45,890 bases of DNA from Frankia sp. R82 (GTDB lineage: Bacteria > Actinomycetota > Actinomycetes > Frankiales > Frankiaceae): the NCBI RefSeq assembly GCF_023716925.1, contig NZ_JAMQQG010000011.1, forward strand, positions 1 through 45,890. The letters are read 5' to 3'. The notes beneath the pieces were generated by a model. It did not search any database. It saw nothing but the letters and a program-made list of their open reading frames with translations, and was not told the origin of the DNA. Numbering within the stretch: position 1 is the first letter of the stretch; the number at the start of each line of letters is the position of its first letter. A program made the position numbers and the translations under genes. Positions 33,627 through 41,422 of the stretch are shown here, piece by piece.

Positions 33627-34576
33627 CGGCGTCGGTGTTGCGGCAGCGGGCGGTGACGTCGGCGGGAAGGAGATGCGGTGCGGGCCGCGGTGGCGGAAAG
33701 GAGCAGCGGATCATCGTGAGGATCTTCCGGGCCGCGGACTCTCTTCCGGCCGCGGATCCGGTGGTGGATCCGGCGGCTGGTCCGGCGGTGGCTGATCCGC
33801 GCCTCGAGGCGGTGCTGGGCGACGTGGCGCCCGGCACGGTGGATGGTGCGGCCGTTCCTGCCTCGGTCGGCGCGGACATCGTCCGCCTGCAGGCGTACTT
33901 CGAGGCGATCCGGGACGATCTGGGCGCCCGCCTGCTGGCCGCCGAGGCGCAGATCCGGGACCTGCGCGTTCGGGTGGCCGAGCTGGAACGCTTCCGGGGC
34001 CCGGCCGATGCCGCCGCCGCGACGATCGGGGCCTCGACGGCGCGCCATGACGAGTACCGCGCGATCGCGTCCCGGGTGGAGGGCCTGCTCGACCAGCAGA
34101 TCACCTACCTGGCGACCCGCGGTGGACGGGCGACCCCGGACGCGGCCCGGCTGGCCCGCCGCCTCGCTGACGTGCTGTTCACCGGCCCGGCGCCGGACGT
34201 CGAAACCGTCCGTGACGGGCTGCGGCAGCTTGTCGCGGACGCTGTGGTGGATCCGACCATGCCGGCTGGTGGCGGTGTTGTCGATGCCGGTGCCGTCGAG
34301 ACGGAAACCGCCGCGGCCGTCGCGGCTGTCACGGCCGGTGCGGAGATCGGCCGGCTGCGTGACGCCGCCGTGCAGGGCGGACTCCCGCATCAGTGGACCT
34401 TTGAGGCCGCTCTCGGCGGACCGCTCGACGAGAGCCGGCAGCGGACCTTCGGCCTGTGCGACCCGGATCATCGTGTCGATCTGGTCGTCTTCCCCGCACT
34501 CGTGGTGGACGGCGTCATCATGATGCGCCAACGCGTCCATACCGCAGCCCGGGTCACGCCCGTTCGGACCGGGTGA
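33623..34576 (+). CDS. Coiled-coil protein, third gene of the kinase-Hsp70 unit
   Basis: 317 residues from ATG 33623, overlapping the Hsp70 stop by 4 nt (ATGA). GTG 33716, with GGAG 12 nt upstream, is a second option and would remove a basic, low-complexity leader. Residues about 75-130 (IVRLQAYFEAIRDDLGARLLAAEAQIRDLRVRVAELERF) form a clear coiled coil; helices follow (LLDQQITYLATRGG). The C-terminal 60 residues (HQWTFEAALGGPLDESRQRTFGLCDPDHRVDLVVFPALVV) look like a small alpha/beta domain. No family recognised. A coiled coil beside an Hsp70 recalls GrpE-type exchange factors, but no GrpE motif is seen, so this is only a hypothesis. Position and coupling make it the expected partner of the Hsp70. 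Confidence 0.75.
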   Translation: MTASVLRQRAVTSAGRRCGAGRGGGKEQRIIVRIFRAADSLPAADPVVDPAAGPAVADPRLEAVLGDVAPGTVDGAAVPASVGADIVRLQAYFEAIRDDLGARLLAAEAQIRDLRVRVAELERFRGPADAAAATIGASTARHDEYRAIASRVEGLLDQQITYLATRGGRATPDAARLARRLADVLFTGPAPDVETVRDGLRQLVADAVVDPTMPAGGGVVDAGAVETETAAAVAAVTAGAEIGRLRDAAVQGGLPHQWTFEAALGGPLDESRQRTFGLCDPDHRVDLVVFPALVVDGVIMMRQRVHTAARVTPVRTG

Positions 34577-34603
34577 CGCAGGCGCGAGGGTGCGTTCTCA
34601 CCC
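34571..34603 (+). terminator. Hairpin at the end of the kinase-Hsp70 unit
   Basis: GGGTG/CACCC and ACGCA/TGCGT arms separated by a 3-nt bulge, loop of 10 nt, overlapping the TGA at 34574-34576. Marks the probable end of the three-gene transcript. Confidence 0.5.
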
Positions 34604-34828
34604 AGCAGCCCGCGTCTGGTCCCCTGCCTGGCGGCTGGCGGCTGGCGCAGCGGCTAGTAGCGGACGGTGCTGGCCAGCAGCGGTGGGTAGACGGTGGACG
34701 GTTCACCGTGGTGCCGGCGAAGATCGGCACAACCGTGCCCGTGGTGGCGCTGCGGCGGTACTTGCCAGAGAGAAAGCTGCACGCGCCGGCAGCGGGCCGA
34801 GACACGTCCTGCGTGGCAGCGTCGACAT

Positions 34829-35201
34829 CGACGGCGGACTCGCCCAGGTCAGCCGAGCGATCCGCTGGATCCGCGAGCACTACGCCGAACCGTTGCGGAT
34901 CGCCGACCTCGCCCAGCTCGCCGGCCTGAGCCCGTCCGCCTTCCACCGCCGCTTCCGCGAGATCACCGCGCTCAGCCCGTTGCAGTTCCAGAAGCGCATT
35001 CGGCTGTAGCAGGCCCGCACTCTGCTGGTCGCCGGCCCGGCAGACATCGCCGGCGTCGGCCACCTCGTCGGCTACGACAACCCCACCCAGGTCAACCGCG
35101 AATACCGCCGCCTGTCCGGCGCCCCACCCGGCCGCGACGCCACCCGCCTGCGCGCCGACCCCGAGACCCAGCTCCTCGACCCGGCTCGTCACCTGCCGTG
35201 A
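34829..35201 (+). pseudogene. AraC-family regulator remnant with internal stop
   Basis: Only the C-terminal DNA-binding region is recognisable: SRAIRWIREHYAEPLRIADLAQLAGLSPSAFHRRFREITA is the first AraC helix-turn-helix, then a TAG at 35007-35009 interrupts LQFQKRIRL and QARTLLVAG, and VGYDNPTQVNREYRRLSGAPPGRDATRLR is the second helix-turn-helix in the same frame. A one-base change (CAG to TAG, as Gln is usual near this point) could account for the stop. The N-terminal cupin-like ligand domain is missing; bases 34604-34828 hold nothing recognisable. The end overlaps the convergent HxlR gene by 13 bp. A functional protein is unlikely unless the stop is read through. Confidence 0.8.
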
Positions 35202-35608
35202 GATGCGGCCGCGTCGTAGGCGGTACGGGCGGCGGCGATGTCGCCTCGGTGCCGCTCGGCCCAGCCGGTCAGGGACAGCAGCGAGGTCAGCAGCTCCCTC
35301 GCCATGTCCGTGAGCCGATAATCGACCTTCGGCGGGACGGTGGCGTAGACCGTGCGGGTCAGCAGACCATCCCGTTCGAGGTTGCGCAGGGTGAGCGTCA
35401 GCATCCGTCGGCTGATGCCGTCGATCGCCCGCTCGAGCTCGGTGAAGCGCGCCGGCCCGTCGGCCACCGCGACGATGATCAGGATGCTCCACTTGCCCGC
35501 GACCCGGTCGAGCACCTCGGTCAGCGGGCAGGCACGCGTGCTGAGGTCGCTGGCGGGCTGGCCACGGGTGTGCTGGTCGCTGACGTACCGATCGGGCAGG
35601 TGGGACAC
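35189..35608 (-). CDS. HxlR-family winged-helix regulator
   Basis: 139 residues from GTG 35606-35608, with a GGGGAG ribosome site about 8 nt upstream; the longer frame to 35899 overlaps the efflux gene. CPLTEVLDRVAGKWSILIIVAVADGPARFTELERAIDGISRRMLTLTLRNLERDGLLTRTVYATVPPKVDYRLTDMARELL-type HxlR blocks are all present (helix 3 carries ISRRMLTLTLR, wing follows). The conserved Cys near the start (TRACPL) could sense electrophiles or oxidants, as in YodB or QorR. It lies 52 bp downstream of the DHA2 pump on the same strand and probably controls it and itself. Confidence 0.9.
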   Translation of the reverse strand: MSHLPDRYVSDQHTRGQPASDLSTRACPLTEVLDRVAGKWSILIIVAVADGPARFTELERAIDGISRRMLTLTLRNLERDGLLTRTVYATVPPKVDYRLTDMARELLTSLLSLTGWAERHRGDIAAARTAYDAAASHGR

Positions 35609-35660
35609 CGCGGAGCTCCCCTCGACGAGCTCTACGATGCCATCCGGGGGCCCCGTCGGG

Positions 35661-37169
35661 TCAGACCTCGGCAGGTCCCACCCCGAGCTCGGCGCCGGTG
35701 GCCCCCAGACGCGCTGGCTCCCGCTCTGGTTCGTGCGCCGACATCGATTCCGGTTCCGCTGCCGGCGGGGGTTCCGTCGCAGGTCGAAGGGTGATGGCGG
35801 CCAGCGCCAGCGCGGCGAGGGCGAAGGCGGCCGCGAGCAGAAAGGCGACGTGATAACCGCCGAGCAGGGCGGCCCTCGGGGACGAGCCGGACCCGGCAAG
35901 CGCGGTCGTCCGGGTGCCGACGGCAGCGTTCAGGACGGTCAGGCCGATCGCTCCGCCGATCTGCTGGCTGGTGTTGAACAGCCCGGACGCAATGCCGGCA
36001 TCGGCCGGTGCCACCGCCGACATGCCCAGCCCCATGGCGGCCGGGAGCGCCATGCCGGCACCGCAACCCAGCAGAAGGGACGCGGGCAGAAAGTCAACGA
36101 GGTAGCTTCCGTCGGCGCGAGAGAACGACAGCCCGACGAATCCCAGCACGATCAGGGCGAGCCCGCCGACCAGCATCGTGCGTGGACCGACCGACAGAAC
36201 CAGCCGGGCGGCGAGACCCAGCGACACCGCCGCAATCGTCAGCGCGATCGGCACGAACGCCAGTCCCGCCTCGAGCGGGTTGTAGCCGAGCACGCGCTGC
36301 AGGTACAGGGTGCCGAAATAGAGCAGGCCGAACAGGCCGGCGATCAGCAGGAACTGCACGGCGTTGGCGGCTGACACCTGACGGGACCGAAAGATTCCCA
36401 GTGGCAGCAGCGGCTGCACCGCGGTGGCCTCGCGCAAGACGAAGGCGACCAGCAGAACAATCGACAGCGGGCCGAGTACCACGGTCCCAGTGGAACCCCA
36501 TCCGACCTGTTCCGCATGGACGATCGTGTACACGAGCAGCATCAGCCCGGAGGTGACCAGCAGTGCGCCCGCGATGTCGACACCCCTGGCAAGACCGGGC
36601 CCGGTGTCGCGTTCGACGGTGCGCAAAGCACAGATCACGACGAGGGCGCCGATCGGGACGTTGATGAAGAAGATCCAGCTCCAGCTGGTCAGATCGGTCA
36701 GCACACCGCCGGCCAGCGTGCCCACCGTGCCGCCGCCGGCCGACGCGAAACTGTAGGCGGCGATGCCCTGCGCCTGCTCGCGTGGCCCGGCGGACATCGC
36801 CGCGATCATCCCCAGCACGCAGGCGGACGCCACCGCACCGCCGACTCCCTGCGCAAAGCGGAACACGATCAGGGTGGCCTCGGAGGTGGCGAATCCGCAC
36901 AACAGCGAGGCGGCGCTGAACAGCGTCACCCCGGTGGCAAAGACCGACCTTCGGCCGATCAGATCACCGAGCCGGCCCGCGAACAGCAACAGCCCACCGA
37001 ACGGGACGACGTAGGAGTTGACCACCCAGACCAGGCTCGCGGACGAGAAGTGCAGGCTGCGCTGCACGGCGGGCAGCGCCACGTTCACGATGTTCTGATC
37101 GATAACGATCATCATCTGGCCCGCGCACAGCACCGCGAGAGGCAGCCAGCGCGGCATCGACCTGGTCAT
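35661..37169 (-). CDS. MFS drug efflux transporter, DHA2 (14-TM) type
   Basis: 502 residues from ATG 37167-37169, with GAGGAG 8 nt upstream; the open frame upstream to 37283 is not needed. LPLAVLCAGQMMIVIDQNIVNVALPAVQRSL is the DHA2 motif D1 region, GRLGDLIGRRSVF is motif A, and about 14 hydrophobic segments follow, with FFINVPIG typical of EmrB/QacA-type pumps. Proton-driven export of drugs, dyes or endogenous compounds is expected. The C-terminus is an acidic Glu/Pro-rich tail. Followed by the HxlR gene; a 16-bp palindrome lies 97 bp upstream. Confidence 0.93.
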   Translation of the reverse strand: MTRSMPRWLPLAVLCAGQMMIVIDQNIVNVALPAVQRSLHFSSASLVWVVNSYVVPFGGLLLFAGRLGDLIGRRSVFATGVTLFSAASLLCGFATSEATLIVFRFAQGVGGAVASACVLGMIAAMSAGPREQAQGIAAYSFASAGGGTVGTLAGGVLTDLTSWSWIFFINVPIGALVVICALRTVERDTGPGLARGVDIAGALLVTSGLMLLVYTIVHAEQVGWGSTGTVVLGPLSIVLLVAFVLREATAVQPLLPLGIFRSRQVSAANAVQFLLIAGLFGLLYFGTLYLQRVLGYNPLEAGLAFVPIALTIAAVSLGLAARLVLSVGPRTMLVGGLALIVLGFVGLSFSRADGSYLVDFLPASLLLGCGAGMALPAAMGLGMSAVAPADAGIASGLFNTSQQIGGAIGLTVLNAAVGTRTTALAGSGSSPRAALLGGYHVAFLLAAAFALAALALAAITLRPATEPPPAAEPESMSAHEPEREPARLGATGAELGVGPAEV

Positions 37170-37265
37170 GAACGAAAACTCCTCGAGGGCGACCGTAGTT
37201 ACCCGCGACCAGAGATCATCGCGATTGGTTCTCATGATGGCCGACCGCTCGAACCGGCGAAAGAA

Positions 37266-37281
37266 GGCACATGTATGTGCC
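37266..37281. promoter_or_regulatory. 16-bp palindrome upstream of the efflux gene
   Basis: GGCACAT and ATGTGCC separated by GT form a perfect 7-2-7 inverted repeat, 97 bp before the efflux pump ATG and in AT-richer sequence than its surroundings. It suits a dimeric regulator such as the HxlR protein or a TetR-type factor. Confidence 0.4.
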
Positions 37282-37395
37282 ACGGTTACACCGATGTGAC
37301 CATGGCCAAGCAGCCTGATCTTCGTCGGCGAGATGCGCCACCCGATGGGCGATGACGCTCGGCACGATCGTTCGTCAGCAGCTCCGCCGCCAGGT

Positions 37396-37432
37396 CAGTG
37401 CCCCTGTGGTGGCTTCAGTGCCCCTGCGGTGG
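37396..37432. repeat. 17-bp direct repeat at the 3' end of the RloB-like gene
   Basis: CAGTGCCCCTGTGGTGG (37396-37412) and CAGTGCCCCTGCGGTGG (37416-37432) differ at one base, with a 20-bp period. The second copy is the last codons and stop of the RloB-like gene; the first would extend it if read through. A short duplication at the border of the defence module. Confidence 0.7.
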
Positions 37433-38071
37433 AGAAGGTCCGAGCTCGCCCGCACCCGGCTGATGGTCGATGGCCATGAGCAGATCAGTCATGGATGACG
37501 ATGGATTGTTGCTGGGAAAAACTGCGTTGTCTCGCTTGTGCTGGGCGTCGAGAGCGCGGGCGTTGGCGATGGCCGTCGCCCGTAACGGCATGTACTTCGC
37601 GGCATCGATCCCTTTTCCGGCCCGGCCGTCCAGGCGTTTGCTGTGGCGCTCGACATCGTCGGTGCTCGCGAAGCGGGTGTATCTTTCGAAGTGGAGGATC
37701 AACCACAGTTCGAAACAGGGGTTGGAGATGGCGACTCTGATCTTCGGGCGCTGGCGTGCTAGGTTGACCGCCTGCTTCAGGTACGGGTGGTTGTTCGGCC
37801 ACTCCACATCGAAGACGCACCGGCACTCGTCGATCTCCTGGTCCTGGCTGCGCTCGATCGCCCGCTGGACCAGTTTCAGCGGGACTCCACGCTCGGGGTC
37901 GATCTCGATGCTCACTGCCGAATTGGCGGCCACATGAGGTAGCTTTTTTATACCGTTGATGTAGTCGGGTTCGGAGAGCTTGCCCTCGCAGAAGATGACA
38001 AAGGTCTTCTTCTCGGGCCGCACCTGTGTTTTTCGTTTGAGGGGGCTGGAGCCCACTCTTCTCGGGGCCAC
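37415..38071 (-). CDS. RloB-family protein (AbiLii/RloB-like, defence)
   Basis: 218 residues from GTG 38069-38071, 5 nt after the stop of the AAA ATPase. The N-terminal FVIFCEGKLSEPDYINGI (residues 24-41), CVFDVEWP near 85-92 and SNPCFELWLILHF at 116-128 are the RloB-family signature. The EG...EpxY and FDxE blocks resemble the Glu and Asp-x-Asp of a Toprim-like fold, giving a possible metal-dependent nuclease. RloB with an OLD-like ATPase makes up AbiL-type systems, which stop phage growth by abortive infection. Codon use is less GC-extreme than that of the neighbours, as expected for transferred defence genes. The role is inferred from family and partner. Confidence 0.85.
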   Translation of the reverse strand: MAPRRVGSSPLKRKTQVRPEKKTFVIFCEGKLSEPDYINGIKKLPHVAANSAVSIEIDPERGVPLKLVQRAIERSQDQEIDECRCVFDVEWPNNHPYLKQAVNLARQRPKIRVAISNPCFELWLILHFERYTRFASTDDVERHSKRLDGRAGKGIDAAKYMPLRATAIANARALDAQHKRDNAVFPSNNPSSSMTDLLMAIDHQPGAGELGPSPPQGH

Positions 38072-38076
38072 CGAGG

Positions 38077-39363
38077 CTATCCAATGCGCCGAAGCGAACG
38101 GAGGAGATCGGTCTGGTTGACGTCCGGCACGGCGCCGAATCTGCCGTGCAGGTAGGCGCGCTCGAGGTTCTGGGACGTGCGAACCCGCTCGCCGGCGAAC
38201 TCGGCAAGCGCGCCCAGCCGGGTCGCTCCCGCCCTGGTCTTCTCGGTGAACCAGACCTCGTCCCGGTTGAGGTGGTTGAGGAGGCTGGTGTTGTGGGCCG
38301 CGAAGATGAGCTGGGCGCCCCTCGGGTTCGTGGCGCGCTCGTGGAAGAGCCTGATCAGTTGTGCTGTCAGGGTCGGGTGCAGGCTTGCGTCCAGTTCGTC
38401 GAAGAGGAGGGTCGTGCCGGCCTGAAGCGCGACCAGTACGGGCCCGATCAGATCGAACCAGATCTGGGTGCCCTGGCTCTCGGCGATGAAGTCGAGCGGG
38501 ATCTGCTCTTCCTCGGCCTCGTGGACGAGGCGGACCCCGCGCATTAGCCGCACGGAGCCGGGGTCACCCGCTCTTGGCACCTCGTCCTCGTCGATGAGAA
38601 CGTCGACTATGCCCATGTCCGCCATTCTAAGCAGAGCCAGCGCCAGATCTCGATCAGGGGTCGGCAGGTCTGTCTCGTCGAAGAGCGCGGGCTGTGTGGC
38701 GGTGGCCTGGTTGTCAAACCAGCGAATCGAGGATCGGGCTGCCGGCAGGTACCGGCCGCTGGTCCGTCCGAGCCGGGATCGCCGGGGCATGCCGAATGTC
38801 TGCGCCCGCGTCAGGGTTCGGACAAAGTCGGACACGAGAGGCTCTTTGAAACGAGCTGCCACGGAGAGCGCGAGCGTTGCCTCGGTGAGCAGCTCGCGAG
38901 TGCCCGACAGACCACCCAGGCCACGCTGCAACTTGAGTTCGGAACCTTCACGTTCGAAGATTCTGCGACGCTTCTTTTCGGGGTAGTGAAAAAGTCCTTC
39001 GTAGTAGACCATGGTCCGGTCAAGCTGCAGTACGTACTCGAATCTGACGCCACCGACGAGCAGGTCGACAGTGAACTCCGAGGGTGTGTCCGGGCCGTTT
39101 CCAAAGGCGTGGGATTCGATGGGTATATCGCGGTCCCACAGTCTGAGCGAGTGCTGGACCGCGTCACGAAGCCAGGTGAAGGCGGCGATGACGTTGGATT
39201 TTCCGGACGCGTTCGGCCCGAATATTGCGGCCACGGTCAGCAGACTCTCGCCGAGTAGCTCGGCGGGGCGCACCTCGTCGCGATCCTGGTCTACCGCGAT
39301 CATGGACAGCTCGGCTGTACTGAGGATCGATCGGAAGTTCGTCACCTGAAAGCGGATCAGCAT
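38077..39363 (-). CDS. OLD/RloA-like AAA ATPase (AbiLi-type)
   Basis: 428 residues from ATG 39361-39363. MLIRFQVTNFRSI begins like SMC/OLD-type ATPases; Walker A GPNASGKS (49-56), a diverged middle, GTTLLFDELDASLHP as signature/Walker B and FAAHNTSLLN with the switch His. No Toprim domain at the C-terminus, so the nuclease-type partner is supplied by the RloB-like gene 5 nt downstream. In AbiL, PARIS and Gabija-like systems such ATPases sense phage products and release or activate a toxic partner. The predicted ABC-like ATP sites seem complete. The upstream region has no repeats that would flag a mobile element. Confidence 0.87.
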   Translation of the reverse strand: MLIRFQVTNFRSILSTAELSMIAVDQDRDEVRPAELLGESLLTVAAIFGPNASGKSNVIAAFTWLRDAVQHSLRLWDRDIPIESHAFGNGPDTPSEFTVDLLVGGVRFEYVLQLDRTMVYYEGLFHYPEKKRRRIFEREGSELKLQRGLGGLSGTRELLTEATLALSVAARFKEPLVSDFVRTLTRAQTFGMPRRSRLGRTSGRYLPAARSSIRWFDNQATATQPALFDETDLPTPDRDLALALLRMADMGIVDVLIDEDEVPRAGDPGSVRLMRGVRLVHEAEEEQIPLDFIAESQGTQIWFDLIGPVLVALQAGTTLLFDELDASLHPTLTAQLIRLFHERATNPRGAQLIFAAHNTSLLNHLNRDEVWFTEKTRAGATRLGALAEFAGERVRTSQNLERAYLHGRFGAVPDVNQTDLLRSLRRIG

Positions 39364-39913
39364 CAGCTATCCCAACGTCGTCGATCGACGCTACCAGTCG
39401 CTCCTTCTCGTCGGATCTTGACGAATCTCCTGGCCAGCGTGCGGTCAGGTCGTCATCCTAGACGACAGTGCTTCCCGAAGTTGGTTGTCTGCTGTGGTCG
39501 CTACCACCGTGGGCCCAAGTGCCAACGGTCAATATCGGTCTGCTTCGTCGGCGCTGACTCCGATCGAGGCTCCCCGCCCCGCTGTCAACCGATTCGGACA
39601 TCTTTGTGTTAGCTGACCGTTACCCGGAGTCCGGCTCGGAGGTGTGCTCTCGAGGGGGGTGCTCACGTGCTAGCGATTGCCCCCATTGGGTGAGACCCGG
39701 TGGTGGCATCCAGCTGCCTGTCGAAGGCTCGTCGCCTCGACTCGTGGCACCGCTTGCCCATATCGGTTATATCGCCGCAACGGGTTGATGCTCCGTGGGC
39801 AGAACGGTTGTGGAGGCGGCGTGCGCGGTTCACGCCGCGGTCGACTGTGGTGCGGATGGTGGAGTGCTGGAGGTGAGGATGTGGGGGATTGATACGTTAA
39901 GGTCGTATTTGCC
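39364..39913. other. Intergenic region between the defence pair and an MFS gene, no gene recognised
   Basis: 550 bp, less GC-rich than neighbouring genes (for example TTGATACGTTAAGG near 39886-39900). Several short frames are open on both strands but none has a ribosome site or protein-like composition. It probably contains the promoter of the ATPase-RloB pair (near 39364-39450) and the border of an acquired segment. No tRNA, integrase or terminal repeat was seen. Confidence 0.5.
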
Positions 39914-41329
39914 CTATTTAGACGGTCTGGTGCGCATGGTCGGCGTGCTGGGATGCGGCAGTGTGACTCCCGCACCCTCGGCCGGGTGCGCAGGTGAGCC
40001 GGCGGGGCGGCCCTGACGGTCCTGGCGGCGTTCGGGGGCGGACAGGGTGCTGTAGACGAAGGCGGCGGCGCCGAGCAGGGCGGCGGCGGCCGGGATGGTG
40101 GAGGCGCCGGAGAGGTCGACGGTCAGGCCGCCCAGCGCCGCGCCGACGGCGGCACCGGCATAGATGGCGGAGCCGTTGAGGCCGAGGGCGACGGCGGAGA
40201 CGTCCGGGGCGACGACGAACAGCCGGTGCTGCTGTGGGGTGATGGACAGCCCCTGGAAGGCGCCGACGGCAAACATCGTGACCATCGCCGCGCCATACCA
40301 GGCCTGTGTGCCGATCAGCACGGTGAACGCGCAGGTCATCCCGCCGGCGCCGAGCAGCAGGACGGGCAGCGCGCCGCGGCTGTCGACCAGTCGCCCCACC
40401 ACCCGGTTGCCGATCAGGCTGCCAGCGCCGAACGCCAGCAGGACCAGCACCAGGCTGGTGTCGGTGCTGTCCATGTCCAGGACGACGGGCAGGTAGGTGA
40501 TGAGCATGATCGGCGCGGCGACCAGGACGACCGTCGTGAGTAGCACCAGCAGCACGGGCGTGCGCGTCAGCACACCGAGGCGGGTCCGCATCGACGTCTG
40601 CGGCACGTGGGCCGCCGGCAGCCGCAGTACGCACAGCGCCGTCAGTGCCGCGAGCCCCGTGATGATCCACAGCACCGTCCGCCAGCCGAACCACTGCCCG
40701 ATCAGCACTCCGAACGGAACCCCGAGCACCGTCGACAGGGACGTCCCCGCCGTCACCGCGGCCAGCGCCCGCCCGCGTCGTTCCGCGCCGGCGAGCACCC
40801 CGGCCATGATGTACGCGTTTGACTGGAACGCCGCCGCCCCGACCGCGGCGAACGCCCGCCCGGTGGCCATCACGGCGTAGGACGGCGCGAGCGCCTGGGC
40901 GACCATCCCGAGCAGGAACAACACGAGCCCGCCGCCGAGCAGCACCCGCCGGTCGTAACGTCCGGTGAGCGTTGCGACGACGGGGGACGCGACCGCATAG
41001 GTGATCGAGAAGATCGTCGTGAGCTGCCCCGCCGTGGACACCCCGACGGACAGGTCCCTCGAGATCGACGGCAGCAGCCCGCTGAGCACGAACCCGTCCA
41101 CCCCGAGCGTGAACGTTCCCGCGGCCAGCACCCCCAGCTGCCATCCCCGCAGCCCACCGGCCGGAGCGCCACCGCTCGCCGGAGCGACCGCCAGGGTTGC
41201 CGCGGTCCCGGGTTCGCGGCTGGCGGTCGTGGTGGCCGCCGTGGTGGCCGACGGCGCAGGTGCGCCGCCGCCCCCCGACGCGGTCGTCTCGTCGCCGACG
41301 GTGTCGTTCGATGCTTGTCGAATCGTCAC
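39914..41329 (-). CDS. MFS efflux transporter, DHA1 (12-TM) type
   Basis: 471 residues from GTG 41327-41329; the frame is open far upstream but a promoter lies immediately before this GTG. After a 55-residue Thr/Ala/Gly leader, WQLGVLAAGTFTLGVDGFVLSGLLPSISRDL starts the first helix; GRYDRRVLLGGG is motif A and GVPFGVLIGQWFGWRTVLWIITG is the typical helix 5 region. Twelve hydrophobic segments, as in AraJ/Cml-type sugar or drug exporters. The C-terminus is a hydrophilic tail. Divergent from an ArsR-type regulator that likely represses it. Substrate unknown. Confidence 0.92.
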   Translation of the reverse strand: MTIRQASNDTVGDETTASGGGGAPAPSATTAATTTASREPGTAATLAVAPASGGAPAGGLRGWQLGVLAAGTFTLGVDGFVLSGLLPSISRDLSVGVSTAGQLTTIFSITYAVASPVVATLTGRYDRRVLLGGGLVLFLLGMVAQALAPSYAVMATGRAFAAVGAAAFQSNAYIMAGVLAGAERRGRALAAVTAGTSLSTVLGVPFGVLIGQWFGWRTVLWIITGLAALTALCVLRLPAAHVPQTSMRTRLGVLTRTPVLLVLLTTVVLVAAPIMLITYLPVVLDMDSTDTSLVLVLLAFGAGSLIGNRVVGRLVDSRGALPVLLLGAGGMTCAFTVLIGTQAWYGAAMVTMFAVGAFQGLSITPQQHRLFVVAPDVSAVALGLNGSAIYAGAAVGAALGGLTVDLSGASTIPAAAALLGAAAFVYSTLSAPERRQDRQGRPAGSPAHPAEGAGVTLPHPSTPTMRTRPSK

Positions 41330-41335
41330 AGTGTG

Positions 41336-41364
41336 AGGGTAGAGTTCACTTCGATGGATGTCAA
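41336..41364 (-). promoter_or_regulatory. Sigma-70-type promoter, probably leaderless start
   Basis: On the minus strand TTGACA (41359-41364) and TACCCT (41336-41341) are separated by exactly 17 nt. The -10 box ends 6 nt before the GTG of the DHA1 gene, so the transcript should begin at or near the start codon (leaderless), in line with the lack of a ribosome site. Confidence 0.65.
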
Positions 41365-41368
41365 AGTG
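41347..41368. promoter_or_regulatory. Imperfect palindrome overlapping the -35 box, ArsR-type operator candidate
   Basis: CACTTCGA (41347-41354) and TCAAAGTG (41361-41368) are complementary at 7 of 8 positions around a 6-nt centre. It covers the -35 hexamer of the DHA1 promoter and lies 55 bp before the ArsR gene. Size and place fit a winged-helix dimer site for repression of both genes. Confidence 0.5.
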
Positions 41369-41422
41369 TTGGAATCGTCGGGTGGCCCTTCGTAATCGCA
41401 GGGGCAGGGGAGGGGGTCGGGG

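Noticed and set aside
33623-34576. Third protein of the kinase-Hsp70 unit as a GrpE nucleotide exchange factor
   Set aside because: The coiled coil is general; none of the GrpE beta-domain motifs are visible, so it is kept only as a hypothesis.
39364-39913. Search for a tRNA, integrase or attachment site marking an island edge
   Set aside because: No cloverleaf, integrase motif or direct-repeat pair was found.
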